Source: an uncultured Eubacteriales bacterium (GTDB lineage: Bacteria; Bacillota; Clostridia; Oscillospirales; Oscillospiraceae). Taken from it: a stretch of DNA of 7,475 bases. Position 1 is the stretch's first letter. Each line of letters starts with the position of its first letter. A program made the position numbers and the translations under genes. Below the pieces are notes generated by a model. The model did not search any database and was not told the DNA's origin. It saw nothing but the letters and a program-made list of their open reading frames with translations. Shown here piece by piece: positions 1-5,939 of this stretch. The DNA is taken from NCBI GenBank assembly GCA_900320765.1, contig ONTN01000093.1:1-7475 (forward strand), read 5' to 3'.

Positions 1-30
1 TTACTTCTTTAAATATTATATGCATTTCGG

Positions 31-1581
31 TCAATTATGCTTTCCGAAGATAGAAGAATAGCTTGCGCCCTCCTCAACAGCTTTTGTGAGCTCGGGCATT
101 TTTGAGGTATCGCCGACGAGGATCGCTCCCGCGAGGCGGTTATTAAAGAAGTAGTATTTCTCGTAGCTTCCGCGCTGCTCGTCGCGCATCTCCACCGTGC
201 GGTATTTGCGCCCGGGCTCCTTGCCGTTCGCGCCGAGGGCGAAAATCGAGGTGTTCATCGCGTTTATCACGAGGCTGCTTCCGATGGCGCGATAGGCGAT
301 CTCCTCGCCGGCGGCGTTCGCTCCGGCAACGCGCCCGGTCTCCGCAGCCTGAGCCCAAAACGCCTGAGCCGCGCCCTCAAACTCAACGCAGTCGCCGCAG
401 GCCCAGACGTCCTCCGCGCTCGTAGACATATCCTCGCCGACCTGAATGAGCCTGTCCGTTTTAAGCCCTGCGGCCTGGGCTATCGCAACGTTGCCGCGCA
501 TTCCGGTGGACATTATCACAAGCTCGGCGGAATAGCTCGTTCCGTCTGCAAGCTTAACCTCGTCCGGGGTTATCTCCGTGATCTTCACGCCGGTGACTAT
601 CTTGACTCCCGCCTTTTCGCAGAGCTCCTTTAAGAGGGCGGAGGCGTTATCGTCAAGCTGGCGGGGTAGAAGACCGGGGGCAGTCTCAAGAACGGTTACG
701 TCAAGCCCGCCCTTCTTAAGCTCCCAGCTGCTCTCAAGCCCCATAACGCCGCCGCCGATGATTACGGCAGACTTCGCGCCGCCCGCTACTATGGACTGAA
801 CGCGCCTGCAGTCCTCGATCGAGCGGATGGAGACAACGTGGGGAAGGTCGCTCCCGGTGATGGGCGCGACAAAGCAGCGCGCGCCGAGAGCGTAGACGAG
901 CTTGTCATACATAAACTCGCCCTTGTCCGTCACGATGCGCTTTTCAGCGGGAACGAAGGCCTTTACTGTGGTGCCGAAGACGATGGTAATATCCCTCTCC
1001 TCGTACCAGCCGCGGCTCTCGATTGCGAGGCGGTCGCCGCCCATATCCTGCAGCAGTACCTTTGTGAGCATCGGGCGATTGCAGGGAAGCTCGTTTTCCG
1101 CAGTTATAATAACGATTGGCGCCGTCTTGTTTCTCGCCCTTATCGCATCCGCCGCGTAGTGAGCCGCCGCGCCTCCTCCTAAGATGATAAAGCGCTCCTC
1201 GGTGTCCTTGCGGAAGGTGGTGGAGGTATCCTCGGCGTCTACAAACTTGTCGCGGCCAACTCCGCAGACCGGGCAGACGTCCATAGAGGAATCGAATATT
1301 GCCCCGCAGACGAGGCACTTGACGAGCTTGCGCGTGCCCTGTCCCTTGCCCATAATTCTCTCGTTCGGCTTCTTGAGCAGGGTGCAGCCAAAGTTATAGC
1401 CGAAGTCGTAGGCGTCCAGAAGCTCCTTCTCGCTGGGCTTGAAGCGGACGCGGAAGCCCTCGTCAGGCACCTTCATGCGGAGCTGCTTCAGGCGTTCGAG
1501 AATGTGGGGCACGCCCTCGCCGGACCAGCCGTAGCTTCCGAAGGCGCTTGCAAGCTTGCCCTTGTGTACGGGCGGGAACAT
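31..1581 (-). CDS. Flavodiiron protein, C-terminal fragment (rest of flavodoxin, rubredoxin, NADH:rubredoxin oxidoreductase)
   Basis: This open frame gives 516 residues from the first ATG, but the same frame stays open and homologous upstream to about 1686, so the ATG at 1581 is internal to a domain. No Shine-Dalgarno sequence precedes it. Residues 1-65 finish the flavodoxin domain (FPPVHKGK, FGSYGWSGEGV). Residues 86-114 are a short rubredoxin (C89, C92, C103, C106). Residues 130-516 form a class of FAD-dependent pyridine nucleotide-disulfide-type reductase: FAD motif ILGGGAAA at 133-140, NAD motif IIGGGVMGLE at 274-283, and the second FAD motif VWACGDC at 392-398. Its role in the whole protein is to oxidise NADH and pass electrons to the rubredoxin. 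Separate expression without the 5' part is doubtful. Confidence 0.9.
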   Translation of the reverse strand: MFPPVHKGKLASAFGSYGWSGEGVPHILERLKQLRMKVPDEGFRVRFKPSEKELLDAYDFGYNFGCTLLKKPNERIMGKGQGTRKLVKCLVCGAIFDSSMDVCPVCGVGRDKFVDAEDTSTTFRKDTEERFIILGGGAAAHYAADAIRARNKTAPIVIITAENELPCNRPMLTKVLLQDMGGDRLAIESRGWYEERDITIVFGTTVKAFVPAEKRIVTDKGEFMYDKLVYALGARCFVAPITGSDLPHVVSIRSIEDCRRVQSIVAGGAKSAVIIGGGVMGLESSWELKKGGLDVTVLETAPGLLPRQLDDNASALLKELCEKAGVKIVTGVKITEITPDEVKLADGTSYSAELVIMSTGMRGNVAIAQAAGLKTDRLIQVGEDMSTSAEDVWACGDCVEFEGAAQAFWAQAAETGRVAGANAAGEEIAYRAIGSSLVINAMNTSIFALGANGKEPGRKYRTVEMRDEQRGSYEKYYFFNNRLAGAILVGDTSKMPELTKAVEEGASYSSIFGKHN

Positions 1582-1661
1582 ACGGAGCGTAAGATTCCAT
1601 ATCGGGGCGAGAGCCTCGCCGATGATAGTGGGAGTGCCGAAAAGTATTCCGTCGGCAGCCC

Positions 1662-2570
1662 CTAACTCGGCCGCGACCTCGTCGGCGCTTCCGTTACCAT
1701 ATCGTGGGCACGGACGGTGATATCACCCGCATCGCGCACGCCGGCGGCTATGTGCTCGGCAAGCTGAGCCGTGTATCCGTATGAGCTGACGTAGGGCATA
1801 ACGACAAGCTTACTTTTACCCTTGGGCGCGAGGGCGCACCAGCCGCGATAGAGCTCCATTATCTCGTCTATATGGCTGTCGAGCACGGGGCCGTGACCCG
1901 TACAAATCATATTTATCTTCATTCCCTGGAGCTTTTTCAGGGCGTTCGACATAAAGGGATTAGCGAATGGGCCGATGATGTTGTCAAAATAGTATTTCGC
2001 GGCGCGGAGGTAGCCCTCCTCGTCTGTTACCGTGGAGCGGACTATGCCGGGATGGCTGTAGTGGCTTCCGAACGAATCACAGGTGAAGAAAACCCCGTCC
2101 TCCTCAACGTAGGTGTACATAGTGTCCGGCCAATGGAGGTTTGGCAGAACGAAAAAGCGGAGCGTCTTATCGCCGAGCGAGAGGGTATCCCCGTCCTTGA
2201 CGGTCATGGAGTTGAAATCGCGGTTTACGATTTCCTTTAAAAAGCCGATCGCCGCGCTCGTACCGACAATAATGAGGCGTGGATTGCGCTCAATAAGCTT
2301 CTCTACCGTGCCGGCGTGATCCGGCTCGGTGTGATTCATCACGAGGTAGTCGATTGAGTTTATTCCGCCGAGCTCGTTGAGCCCGCTTTCATACTCGTCC
2401 CAGAACTTCTGCTTGCAGGTCTCAAACAGCGCCGTCTTCCCGCTGCCGCGAAGGGTATAAGAGTTATAGGTCGTACCGAACTCCGTCATCATCACGATAT
2501 CGAATACCCGAAGACCGGGATCGAGAATACCGTTCCAGTAAAGGTTTTCAGCCAGCTTAAAGGGTTTCAT
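1662..2570 (-). CDS. Flavodiiron protein, N-terminal fragment (diiron domain plus start of flavodoxin domain)
   Basis: This 302-residue frame is the 5' part of the flavodiiron gene. The diiron ligands are all visible: H80, E82, D84 and H85 in HTEPDHAG, H146 in LHWPDT, D165 in FFTCDSFGSH, and H226 in CTGHGP. These positions agree closely with known flavodiiron proteins. The flavodoxin domain begins around K254, with an FMN phosphate loop SSYGYT at about 262-267. The last eight residues after MVTE (from A295) are out-of-frame sequence ending in TAG. If translated as it stands, the product would keep the diiron domain but lose most of the FMN domain, and so should not be able to receive electrons normally. 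The ATG start is secure: AAGGAGGA lies 6 bases upstream (2577-2584). Confidence 0.93.
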   Translation of the reverse strand: MKPFKLAENLYWNGILDPGLRVFDIVMMTEFGTTYNSYTLRGSGKTALFETCKQKFWDEYESGLNELGGINSIDYLVMNHTEPDHAGTVEKLIERNPRLIIVGTSAAIGFLKEIVNRDFNSMTVKDGDTLSLGDKTLRFFVLPNLHWPDTMYTYVEEDGVFFTCDSFGSHYSHPGIVRSTVTDEEGYLRAAKYYFDNIIGPFANPFMSNALKKLQGMKINMICTGHGPVLDSHIDEIMELYRGWCALAPKGKSKLVVMPYVSSYGYTAQLAEHIAAGVRDAGDITVRAHDMVTEAPTRSRPS

Positions 2571-2576
2571 AAGCGC

Positions 2577-2584
2577 TCCTCCTT
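2577..2584 (-). promoter_or_regulatory. Ribosome binding site of the flavodiiron gene
   Basis: On the minus strand the sequence is AAGGAGGA, followed by a 6-base spacer and ATG at 2570-2568. This near-perfect match to the anti-Shine-Dalgarno sequence fixes the start of the flavodiiron gene. Confidence 0.85.
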
Positions 2585-2603
2585 GTATTGAATTTACGTT
2601 TAT

Positions 2604-2632
2604 ATCATACCGTATTTACCCCCTCGGCGCAA
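2604..2632 (-). promoter_or_regulatory. Sigma-A-type promoter of the flavodiiron gene
   Basis: On the minus strand, TTGCGC (2627-2632) and TATGAT (2604-2609) are separated by exactly 17 bases. The expected start is near 2597, giving a leader of about 27 nucleotides before the ATG. The promoter begins 14 bases past the U-tract of the preceding terminator, so the flavodiiron gene should be an independent transcription unit. No obvious operator repeat is seen around it. Confidence 0.6.
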
Positions 2633-2645
2633 GTGCGATTTAGGG

Positions 2646-2681
2646 AAAAAACATGGACTTGAGGCAGATAACCCCAAGCCC
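2646..2681 (-). terminator. Rho-independent terminator after the GNAT gene
   Basis: On the minus strand, GGGCTTGGGG (2672-2681) pairs with CCTCAAGTCC (2655-2664). This is a 10-bp stem with two G-U wobbles, around a 7-base loop TTATCTG. After ATG comes a run of six T (2646-2651). The hairpin starts about 15 bases beyond the stop codon of the acetyltransferase gene, the right place to end the kinase-ACT-GNAT operon. Confidence 0.8.
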
Positions 2682-2696
2682 AAACGATGCATATCT

Positions 2697-3566
2697 TTAC
2701 TTCTTCCAATAGAACGAAAACGTCCTGTCCTTGCGAAAGCCGAGCTTTTCGTAAAAGACCTGATCGGAGATAACGTAAGCCCGATTCGCGCCGAGCGCCC
2801 TTGCGCGATTAAGAGCCTCATAAAGAAGCGCCTTTGCCGCGCCCCTGCCGCGATAGGCGGGGATCGTGCATACAGGCTCAACGTAGGCGTAGTCGGTGCC
2901 CTCACGGAACCAGAGGCAGCAGTAGGCCGCGCCCTCTCCGTCCGGGGTCATGGCGCCGAGACTCAGCTCTTTTCTAAAATGCATCCGAAGATGCGAGACG
3001 CCCTTATCGGATCTTTCAAACTCCGCCCTGTCACCTCCGTGGTCGAAGCCCTGCCAGAAAAGCCATTGCAGCGTTTCGGCGTCTTTTTCATGGTGGAGCT
3101 CTTTAAGCGTGAGCCCGTCGGGCAGGGAAGAGGAAAGCTCGCCGTCAAGCTCGATACTCATCACGGTCTCCTTTTGCTCGGTGAGTACAAAGCCTGCGCG
3201 CTTCGCTTCCCCGATCTCGAAAAGATTTCCGTCGCAGACCGAGATGCCGAGCCCCGCCTCGTCCTTAAGCTCCCGGTACGCATAGTCTAATATCTCGGGA
3301 TAGAGCGCCGCGTATTCAGGCAGGGCGGCGCAGAAAGCCTCCCCGAAATACATATCGTATATCGCAGCGCCGACTACTTTTTCACCGGCGAGCCACAGGC
3401 CTATCGAGCCTGCCGCGCCTCTGTCAAATTCGGGATGCTCTATCATCCACTCAAGCCGCGCCCAGTTCCAGTTAACGTGGCTTTTGTCCTCGCGGTTAAG
3501 CTCAACGAGGAAGTCGGAGAGAGCGGGGTAGTCGCACTCCCGGTAGGTTCTGAATTGTGCGTCCAT
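2697..3566 (-). CDS. GNAT-family N-acetyltransferase, probably tandem-domain
   Basis: The product has 289 residues. The C-terminal half (about 150-289) is a recognisable GNAT domain. Its acetyl-CoA loop YRGRGAAKALL at 238-248 follows a beta-strand (AYVEPVCTIP), and it ends in the typical FYEKLGF at 271-277. The N-terminal half (about 1-140) also has GNAT-like pieces: a strand pair around GLWLAGEKVVGAAIY (56-70) and AKRAGFVLTE (121-130). It lacks a clear RxxGxG/A loop, so it is probably a degenerate second copy that shapes the substrate pocket. Such enzymes acetylate small molecules or protein amines; the substrate cannot be read from the sequence. The start ATG has AGAGG 9 bases upstream. The gene follows the ACT-domain gene by 18 bases and is the last in its operon, with a terminator directly after it. 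Confidence 0.88.
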   Translation of the reverse strand: MDAQFRTYRECDYPALSDFLVELNREDKSHVNWNWARLEWMIEHPEFDRGAAGSIGLWLAGEKVVGAAIYDMYFGEAFCAALPEYAALYPEILDYAYRELKDEAGLGISVCDGNLFEIGEAKRAGFVLTEQKETVMSIELDGELSSSLPDGLTLKELHHEKDAETLQWLFWQGFDHGGDRAEFERSDKGVSHLRMHFRKELSLGAMTPDGEGAAYCCLWFREGTDYAYVEPVCTIPAYRGRGAAKALLYEALNRARALGANRAYVISDQVFYEKLGFRKDRTFSFYWKK

Positions 3567-3584
3567 ATCGTTTTACCTCTGTTT

Positions 3585-3950
3585 TCAAACGATCTCATAG
3601 CCTTCGGCAGCGAGAGCTTCGATCGCCCTATCGAAGTTTTCGGCCTTAACGAGGATATAATCGGTGTTGAACGTTGAAACGGCAAATATCCCGATATTTT
3701 CCGCGGCAAGGATAGAGGAAAGCTCCGCGAGGATACCTACCAGCGAAAAATCGAGAGCTCCATCAATAAAAAAGCCCTTCCAGCCGTCCTCTCGGGCGGT
3801 CGTGCGCCGGGGCGCTTTCTCGGTGAGGCAGACGAGGGATATTTCCTCTTCCGTTCTGCCGATGAAAAAGAAGTCCGCGTTCAAATCCAAATCAGCGACC
3901 GACGCGACCTTGCAGACGGTCAGGTCGTAATTAAGCTTTTTAAGTTTCAT
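3585..3950 (-). CDS. ACT-domain protein (COG3603-like, putative amino-acid-binding regulator)
   Basis: The product has 121 residues and no catalytic domain. The second half, from about 55, reads as an ACT-type ligand-binding fold: GWKGFFIDGALDFSLVGILA, then a helix LAAENIGIFAVSTFNTDYILV and a final helix DRAIEALAAEGYEIV. The first half (KLNYDLTVCKV, DFFFIGRTEEEISLVCLTE) fits the N-terminal part of the same small ACT_7/COG3603 family. ACT folds usually bind amino acids and act allosterically. Members of this family are uncharacterised, and a role in modulating the neighbouring acetyltransferase is inference from adjacency only. GGAGGG lies just upstream of the ATG. It sits 61 bases after the kinase-like gene and 18 bases before the GNAT gene, all on one strand. 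Confidence 0.85.
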   Translation of the reverse strand: MKLKKLNYDLTVCKVASVADLDLNADFFFIGRTEEEISLVCLTEKAPRRTTAREDGWKGFFIDGALDFSLVGILAELSSILAAENIGIFAVSTFNTDYILVKAENFDRAIEALAAEGYEIV

Positions 3951-4011
3951 ATTCCCTCCGCAAACCGGACTCGATATTCAAATCCACGCTTGATTCAAAA
4001 AGCGGCATCCT

Positions 4012-4566
4012 TCATATCAGCCCAAAGGTATCTTTAATGAGCCTTGCCGCCTCCTCTGGAGGCATCTCGGAATTATCTATCCTCAGATAGTTATCAAACG
4101 TGATCTCGCCCTCGTAGCTTACGCAGCGGTGGTTCTCGTCATCCTTCAGCAAACGCCGGTTCGAGACGGCAAGATCCCGCTTTGAAGACTTGTGCTTAAG
4201 GCGGTTTTCCGTTTCGTTCCTCTTGAGCCTTATCTCCTGCGGGGCGATCAGCTCAACGTAATAAAACTCCGTTCCGTAGGGCGCGAATATCGCCTTAACG
4301 TGCTCAAGATAATCCCAGTCCGACTGCATATCAAAGGCCATCATCATCGTGAAGATCATTCCGTAGTTATTCGAGGCGGCGAAGTTTTTAAAAATGACCT
4401 CGCGTATATCGGAAATCGTCTTCCCGTCAAAGCTTCCGAAGATCTCAAGCACGGGCTCGATCGTCATATGATTGTGAAAGAGCCTGAGATCGGTTATCTT
4501 CATAAGCTCCTGACCGACAGTCATTTTCCCGACCGCCGCGTCGCCCAAAATAAATACAAGCTTCAT
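4012..4566 (-). CDS. Small P-loop (AAA_33/shikimate-kinase-like) nucleotide kinase-like protein
   Basis: The product has 184 residues. A Walker A motif lies at the very N-terminus: GDAAVGKMT at 8-16 (G8, G13, K14, T16), preceded by a hydrophobic strand KLVFIL. It is followed by HNHMTIEPVLEIFG (31-44), a segment I recognise from small P-loop proteins often loosely labelled AAA-family ATPase or shikimate kinase. The basic region KRNETENRLKHKSSKR (about 114-129) may act as a lid that closes over ATP. Length fits a single-domain kinase. No true shikimate-binding pattern is evident, so the phosphate acceptor is unknown. The ATG has a GGAGAGA sequence a few bases upstream, and a good promoter precedes it. 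It leads the operon with the ACT-domain and GNAT genes. Confidence 0.82.
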   Translation of the reverse strand: MKLVFILGDAAVGKMTVGQELMKITDLRLFHNHMTIEPVLEIFGSFDGKTISDIREVIFKNFAASNNYGMIFTMMMAFDMQSDWDYLEHVKAIFAPYGTEFYYVELIAPQEIRLKRNETENRLKHKSSKRDLAVSNRRLLKDDENHRCVSYEGEITFDNYLRIDNSEMPPEEAARLIKDTFGLI

Positions 4567-4595
4567 ATTATCTCTCCAAAACCAAGATTAATGAT

Positions 4596-4624
4596 ATTAT
4601 ACCGTCTGCCGTCCGGCATTTCAA
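4596..4624 (-). promoter_or_regulatory. Sigma-A-type promoter of the kinase-ACT-GNAT operon
   Basis: On the minus strand, TTGAAA (4619-4624) and TATAAT (4596-4601) are separated by 17 bases. The expected start is near 4589, about 23 bases before the ATG of the kinase-like gene. No operator-like repeat is seen. The roughly 90 bases between this promoter and the terminator at 4714 hold nothing I can identify. Confidence 0.72.
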
Positions 4625-4713
4625 CAGTGAATCAGGGGGAGCTCTGTGCTAAGAAACGCGGTACGCTCGGAAGCGGCGAATATAGAGAACACATGTCCGA
4701 GAAAACTTGATAC

Positions 4714-4748
4714 GAAAAAGGGCGCCTCGCAAAAAGGCGCCCTTTTTC
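4714..4748. terminator. Bidirectional rho-independent terminator
   Basis: GAAAAAGGGCGCCT (4714-4727) pairs perfectly with AGGCGCCCTTTTTC (4735-4748), a 14-bp stem around a 7-base loop. The G/C core is flanked by A5 and T5 runs, so either strand gives a GC stem followed by a U-run. It lies 2 bases past the gpx stop codon, so its main job is to end the ohrR-gpx transcript and insulate the kinase promoter downstream. Confidence 0.9.
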
Positions 4749-4750
4749 AT

Positions 4751-5227
4751 TCATTCAGCTTGCTTACCGAGCTCAGTCTCGATCGCCGCCTCAAGCGTTT
4801 CGGGCTTGTCGGTGGGTGCAAAGCGCTCTACCACGTTTCCGCTGCGGTCAATCAGGAACTTCGCAAAGTTCCAGGCTATCCTTCCGGGCTTCTGCTCCTT
4901 AAGGTAAACGTAAAGCGGATCAGCGTCGCCTCCGTTGACCTTGATCTTGGCAAAGCGAGGGAACTTGGTGCCGTAATTCAGCGTGCAGAAGGAATCGATC
5001 GTCTCTGCGTCGCCGGGGGCCTGAAAGGCAAACTGGTTGCAGGGGAAATCAAGGATCTCAAAGCCCTGATCGCGGTATTTTTCATAGAGCGCCTCAAGCC
5101 CCGCATACTGAGGCGTCAGACCGCAGCGCGTGGCGGTGTTTACGATGAGCAGAACCTTGCCCTCGTACTTTTTCAGGGAAACGCTTGCACCCTTGTTGTC
5201 GGTAACGGTGAAATCATAAACTCCCAT
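4751..5227 (-). CDS. gpx: Glutathione peroxidase family protein (Cys type, probably thioredoxin-dependent)
   Basis: The product has 158 residues, the normal length for bacterial Gpx, and no signal peptide, so it acts in the cytoplasm. It reduces hydrogen peroxide and organic hydroperoxides. The catalytic tetrad is visible: C35 in NTATRCGLTPQY (Cys in place of Sec), Q69 in FQAPG, and W119 and N120 in WNFAKFLID. C63 lies in FPCNQF. C81 in SFCTLNYG aligns with the resolving Cys of yeast Gpx3-type enzymes, which form a disulfide reduced by thioredoxin. Glutathione is therefore not necessarily the donor. The Shine-Dalgarno AAGGAGGA (5235-5242) lies inside the last codons of ohrR, 7 bases before the ATG, and only one base separates the ohrR stop from this start. 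Translation is likely coupled. Confidence 0.95.
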   Translation of the reverse strand: MGVYDFTVTDNKGASVSLKKYEGKVLLIVNTATRCGLTPQYAGLEALYEKYRDQGFEILDFPCNQFAFQAPGDAETIDSFCTLNYGTKFPRFAKIKVNGGDADPLYVYLKEQKPGRIAWNFAKFLIDRSGNVVERFAPTDKPETLEAAIETELGKQAE

Positions 5228-5228
5228 T

Positions 5229-5687
5229 TTAATATCCTCCTTGAAAATTATAAGCTCGCTCTTCGTCGAGCATTTTGTACAGAATCTGATGTAGAGCCGC
5301 AGCTTCCTCCGGCGTCAGGTGAAATTCCCGTGCTATAGCTTCCGGGACGCAGATCGCCCGGTCTTTGAGCTCCTCGCCCGACTCGGTAAGCGTAATCACA
5401 AGATTGCGCCCGTCGCCGCCGCTCTTGTCCTTTTTTATAAACCCCTTGTCCTCAAGCTTTTTGAGGAGCGGGGCGAGGGTGTTTGACTTGAGATACAGCT
5501 TTTCGCAGAGATGTTTTTCGTTGACCTCGTTTTCCTCCCACAGTGCCATCATAACGATATACTGCGTATATGTCAGATCGAGCTCGTCAAGAAGCGGCTT
5601 GTACTTCCGCGTAATGATATTCGATACCGCGTACAGCGGAAAACAAAGCTGGCTTCTAAGCCGGAGAGCAGCATATTCGTCGCTCAT
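5229..5687 (-). CDS. ohrR: OhrR, MarR-family organic-peroxide-sensing repressor
   Basis: From the ATG at 5687 the product has 152 residues. It is a dimeric winged-helix DNA-binding protein that loses its operator when its reactive Cys is oxidised by organic hydroperoxide. C15 (SQLCFPLY), Y29 (TRKYKP) and Y40 (DLTYTQY) fall at exactly the numbers of the sensing Cys and its two hydrogen-bonded Tyr in Bacillus subtilis OhrR. The recognition helix region is SNTLAPLLKKLEDKGF and the wing is DGRNLVITLTESG. The frame is also open from a GTG at 5696 and an ATG at 5693. The Shine-Dalgarno GAGGTGAT (5692-5699) overlaps those two codons and is well placed only for 5687. The gene is first in a two-gene unit with gpx, and its promoter carries repeated palindromes that it probably binds. 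Confidence 0.92.
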   Translation of the reverse strand: MSDEYAALRLRSQLCFPLYAVSNIITRKYKPLLDELDLTYTQYIVMMALWEENEVNEKHLCEKLYLKSNTLAPLLKKLEDKGFIKKDKSGGDGRNLVITLTESGEELKDRAICVPEAIAREFHLTPEEAAALHQILYKMLDEERAYNFQGGY

Positions 5688-5691
5688 AAGC

Positions 5692-5699
5692 ATCACCTC
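5692..5699 (-). promoter_or_regulatory. Ribosome binding site that decides the ohrR start
   Basis: On the minus strand GAGGTGAT is an 8-base match to the anti-Shine-Dalgarno region, 4 bases before ATG at 5687 (about 7 counting from GAGGT). The possible starts at 5696 (GTG) and 5693 (ATG) lie within this element, so they are unlikely to be used. Confidence 0.75.
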
Positions 5700-5700
5700 A

Positions 5701-5719
5701 AAATTATATCGCGCGCGAT
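5701..5719. promoter_or_regulatory. Operator copy 2 of ohrR-gpx (downstream copy)
   Basis: AAATTATATCGCGCGCGAT is an exact 19-base copy of part of operator 1, 29 bases away. It contains the perfect 12-base palindrome ATCGCGCGCGAT (5708-5719). It lies just after the expected transcription start (about 5725) and directly before the ribosome binding site. A bound MarR dimer here would block early elongation or initiation. OhrR as the ligand is inference from position and symmetry. Confidence 0.72.
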
Positions 5720-5729
5720 TTATATGAAA

Positions 5730-5755
5730 AAATTATATCGCGCGCGATACAATTT
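5730..5755. promoter_or_regulatory. Operator copy 1 of ohrR-gpx (inside the promoter)
   Basis: This is a 26-base inverted repeat with a single mismatched pair (5735/5750). Its centre is the palindrome ATCGCGCGCGAT (5737-5748). It fills the spacer between the -35 and -10 boxes and overlaps the -10 box, so a bound repressor dimer would exclude RNA polymerase. The outer arm AATTGTA/TACAATT resembles the AT-rich half-sites known from OhrR operators, but the CGCGCG core does not. Confidence 0.78.
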
Positions 5756-5760
5756 GTCAA
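5732..5760 (-). promoter_or_regulatory. Perfect-consensus sigma-A promoter of ohrR-gpx
   Basis: On the minus strand, TTGACA (5755-5760) and TATAAT (5732-5737) are separated by exactly 17 bases, all twelve box positions matching consensus. Expected start is near 5725. Such a strong promoter makes sense only under tight repression, which the overlapping operator provides. Confidence 0.9.
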
Positions 5761-5939
5761 GGGGGTTGATGTTTTTGCGACACCTGAGCTGTAACTGAGC
5801 TTTGAGGACGATTTTTGTCTTGTATATCTTTCATTATATATGATATGATAACCATATTGATCAGGCTACAGGCTTTGAGCCGAAGGGGTCGACCTTTTTC
5901 TTTGGAAAAGCCGGTGCTGAGTATGCCGAGAGACCCTTT
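5761..5939. other. Intergenic region between divergent ohrR and the plus-strand genes
   Basis: No convincing gene lies here. It holds a possible plus-strand promoter (5815-5844), a short direct repeat CTGAGCT (twice within 5784-5801), and, from 5844 on, an open frame continuous with the plus-strand gene at 5940 but without a usable start codon. A minus-strand open frame that crosses this stretch from 6077 and runs into the ohrR promoter has no ribosome binding site or recognisable product. Confidence 0.5.
5815..5844 (+). promoter_or_regulatory. Possible plus-strand promoter for the hypothetical gene pair
   Basis: TTGTCT (5815-5820) and TATGAT (5839-5844) are separated by 18 bases, in an AT-rich stretch. 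A second TATGAT follows at 5844-5849. It faces rightwards, away from ohrR, and would give a leader of nearly 90 bases before the ATG at 5940. The match is moderate, so this is tentative. Confidence 0.35.

Larger units (their letters stand above)
31..2570 (-). pseudogene. Class-F-like flavodiiron protein (FDP core, short rubredoxin, NADH:rubredoxin oxidoreductase), interrupted by a frameshift
   Basis: Taken as one gene, this encodes about 846 residues in four modules. They are a diiron metallo-beta-lactamase fold (about 1-250), a flavodoxin FMN domain (about 254-400), a rubredoxin with two CxxC pairs (C419, C422, C433, C436), and an FAD/NAD oxidoreductase (about 460-846). Such fusions carry electrons from NADH through FAD, rubredoxin iron and FMN to a diiron site that reduces O2 to water, or NO, in the cytoplasm of anaerobes. 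The frame changes near 1684-1690. The upstream frame reads MVTE and then runs into TAG at 1662-1664. The downstream frame reads DEVAAELGAADGILFGTPT, the expected continuation of the flavodoxin domain. Adding one base restores the whole protein. All diiron ligands and both dinucleotide-binding motifs are intact, so the lesion is either very recent or a sequencing or assembly error. A strong promoter and ribosome binding site precede it. Confidence 0.88.

Noticed and set aside
1..30. Start of another minus-strand gene at ATG 25
   Set aside because: Only eight codons are visible and no ribosome binding site precedes it. Nothing else can be supported in these 30 bases, and no terminator is seen there.
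838..1182. Plus-strand open frames opposite the NADH reductase module
   Set aside because: They mirror the codons of a clearly coding minus-strand gene and have no ribosome binding site or family resemblance.
1662..1700. Programmed ribosomal frameshift in the flavodiiron gene
   Set aside because: A -1 shift would join the frames, but no slippery heptamer or convincing stimulatory hairpin lies at the junction, so a mutation or sequence error is more likely.
4192..4710. 172-residue plus-strand open frame opposite the kinase-like gene
   Set aside because: It is a shadow of the P-loop gene and its promoter, without its own ribosome binding site or recognisable motif.
4646..5338. 230-residue plus-strand open frame opposite gpx
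   Set aside because: It is antisense to the well-supported gpx gene, crosses the terminator hairpin, and its protein resembles no family.
5701..5750. CRISPR-like repeat array
   Set aside because: There are only two copies, the unit is a palindrome within a promoter, and the interval between them is too short for spacers.
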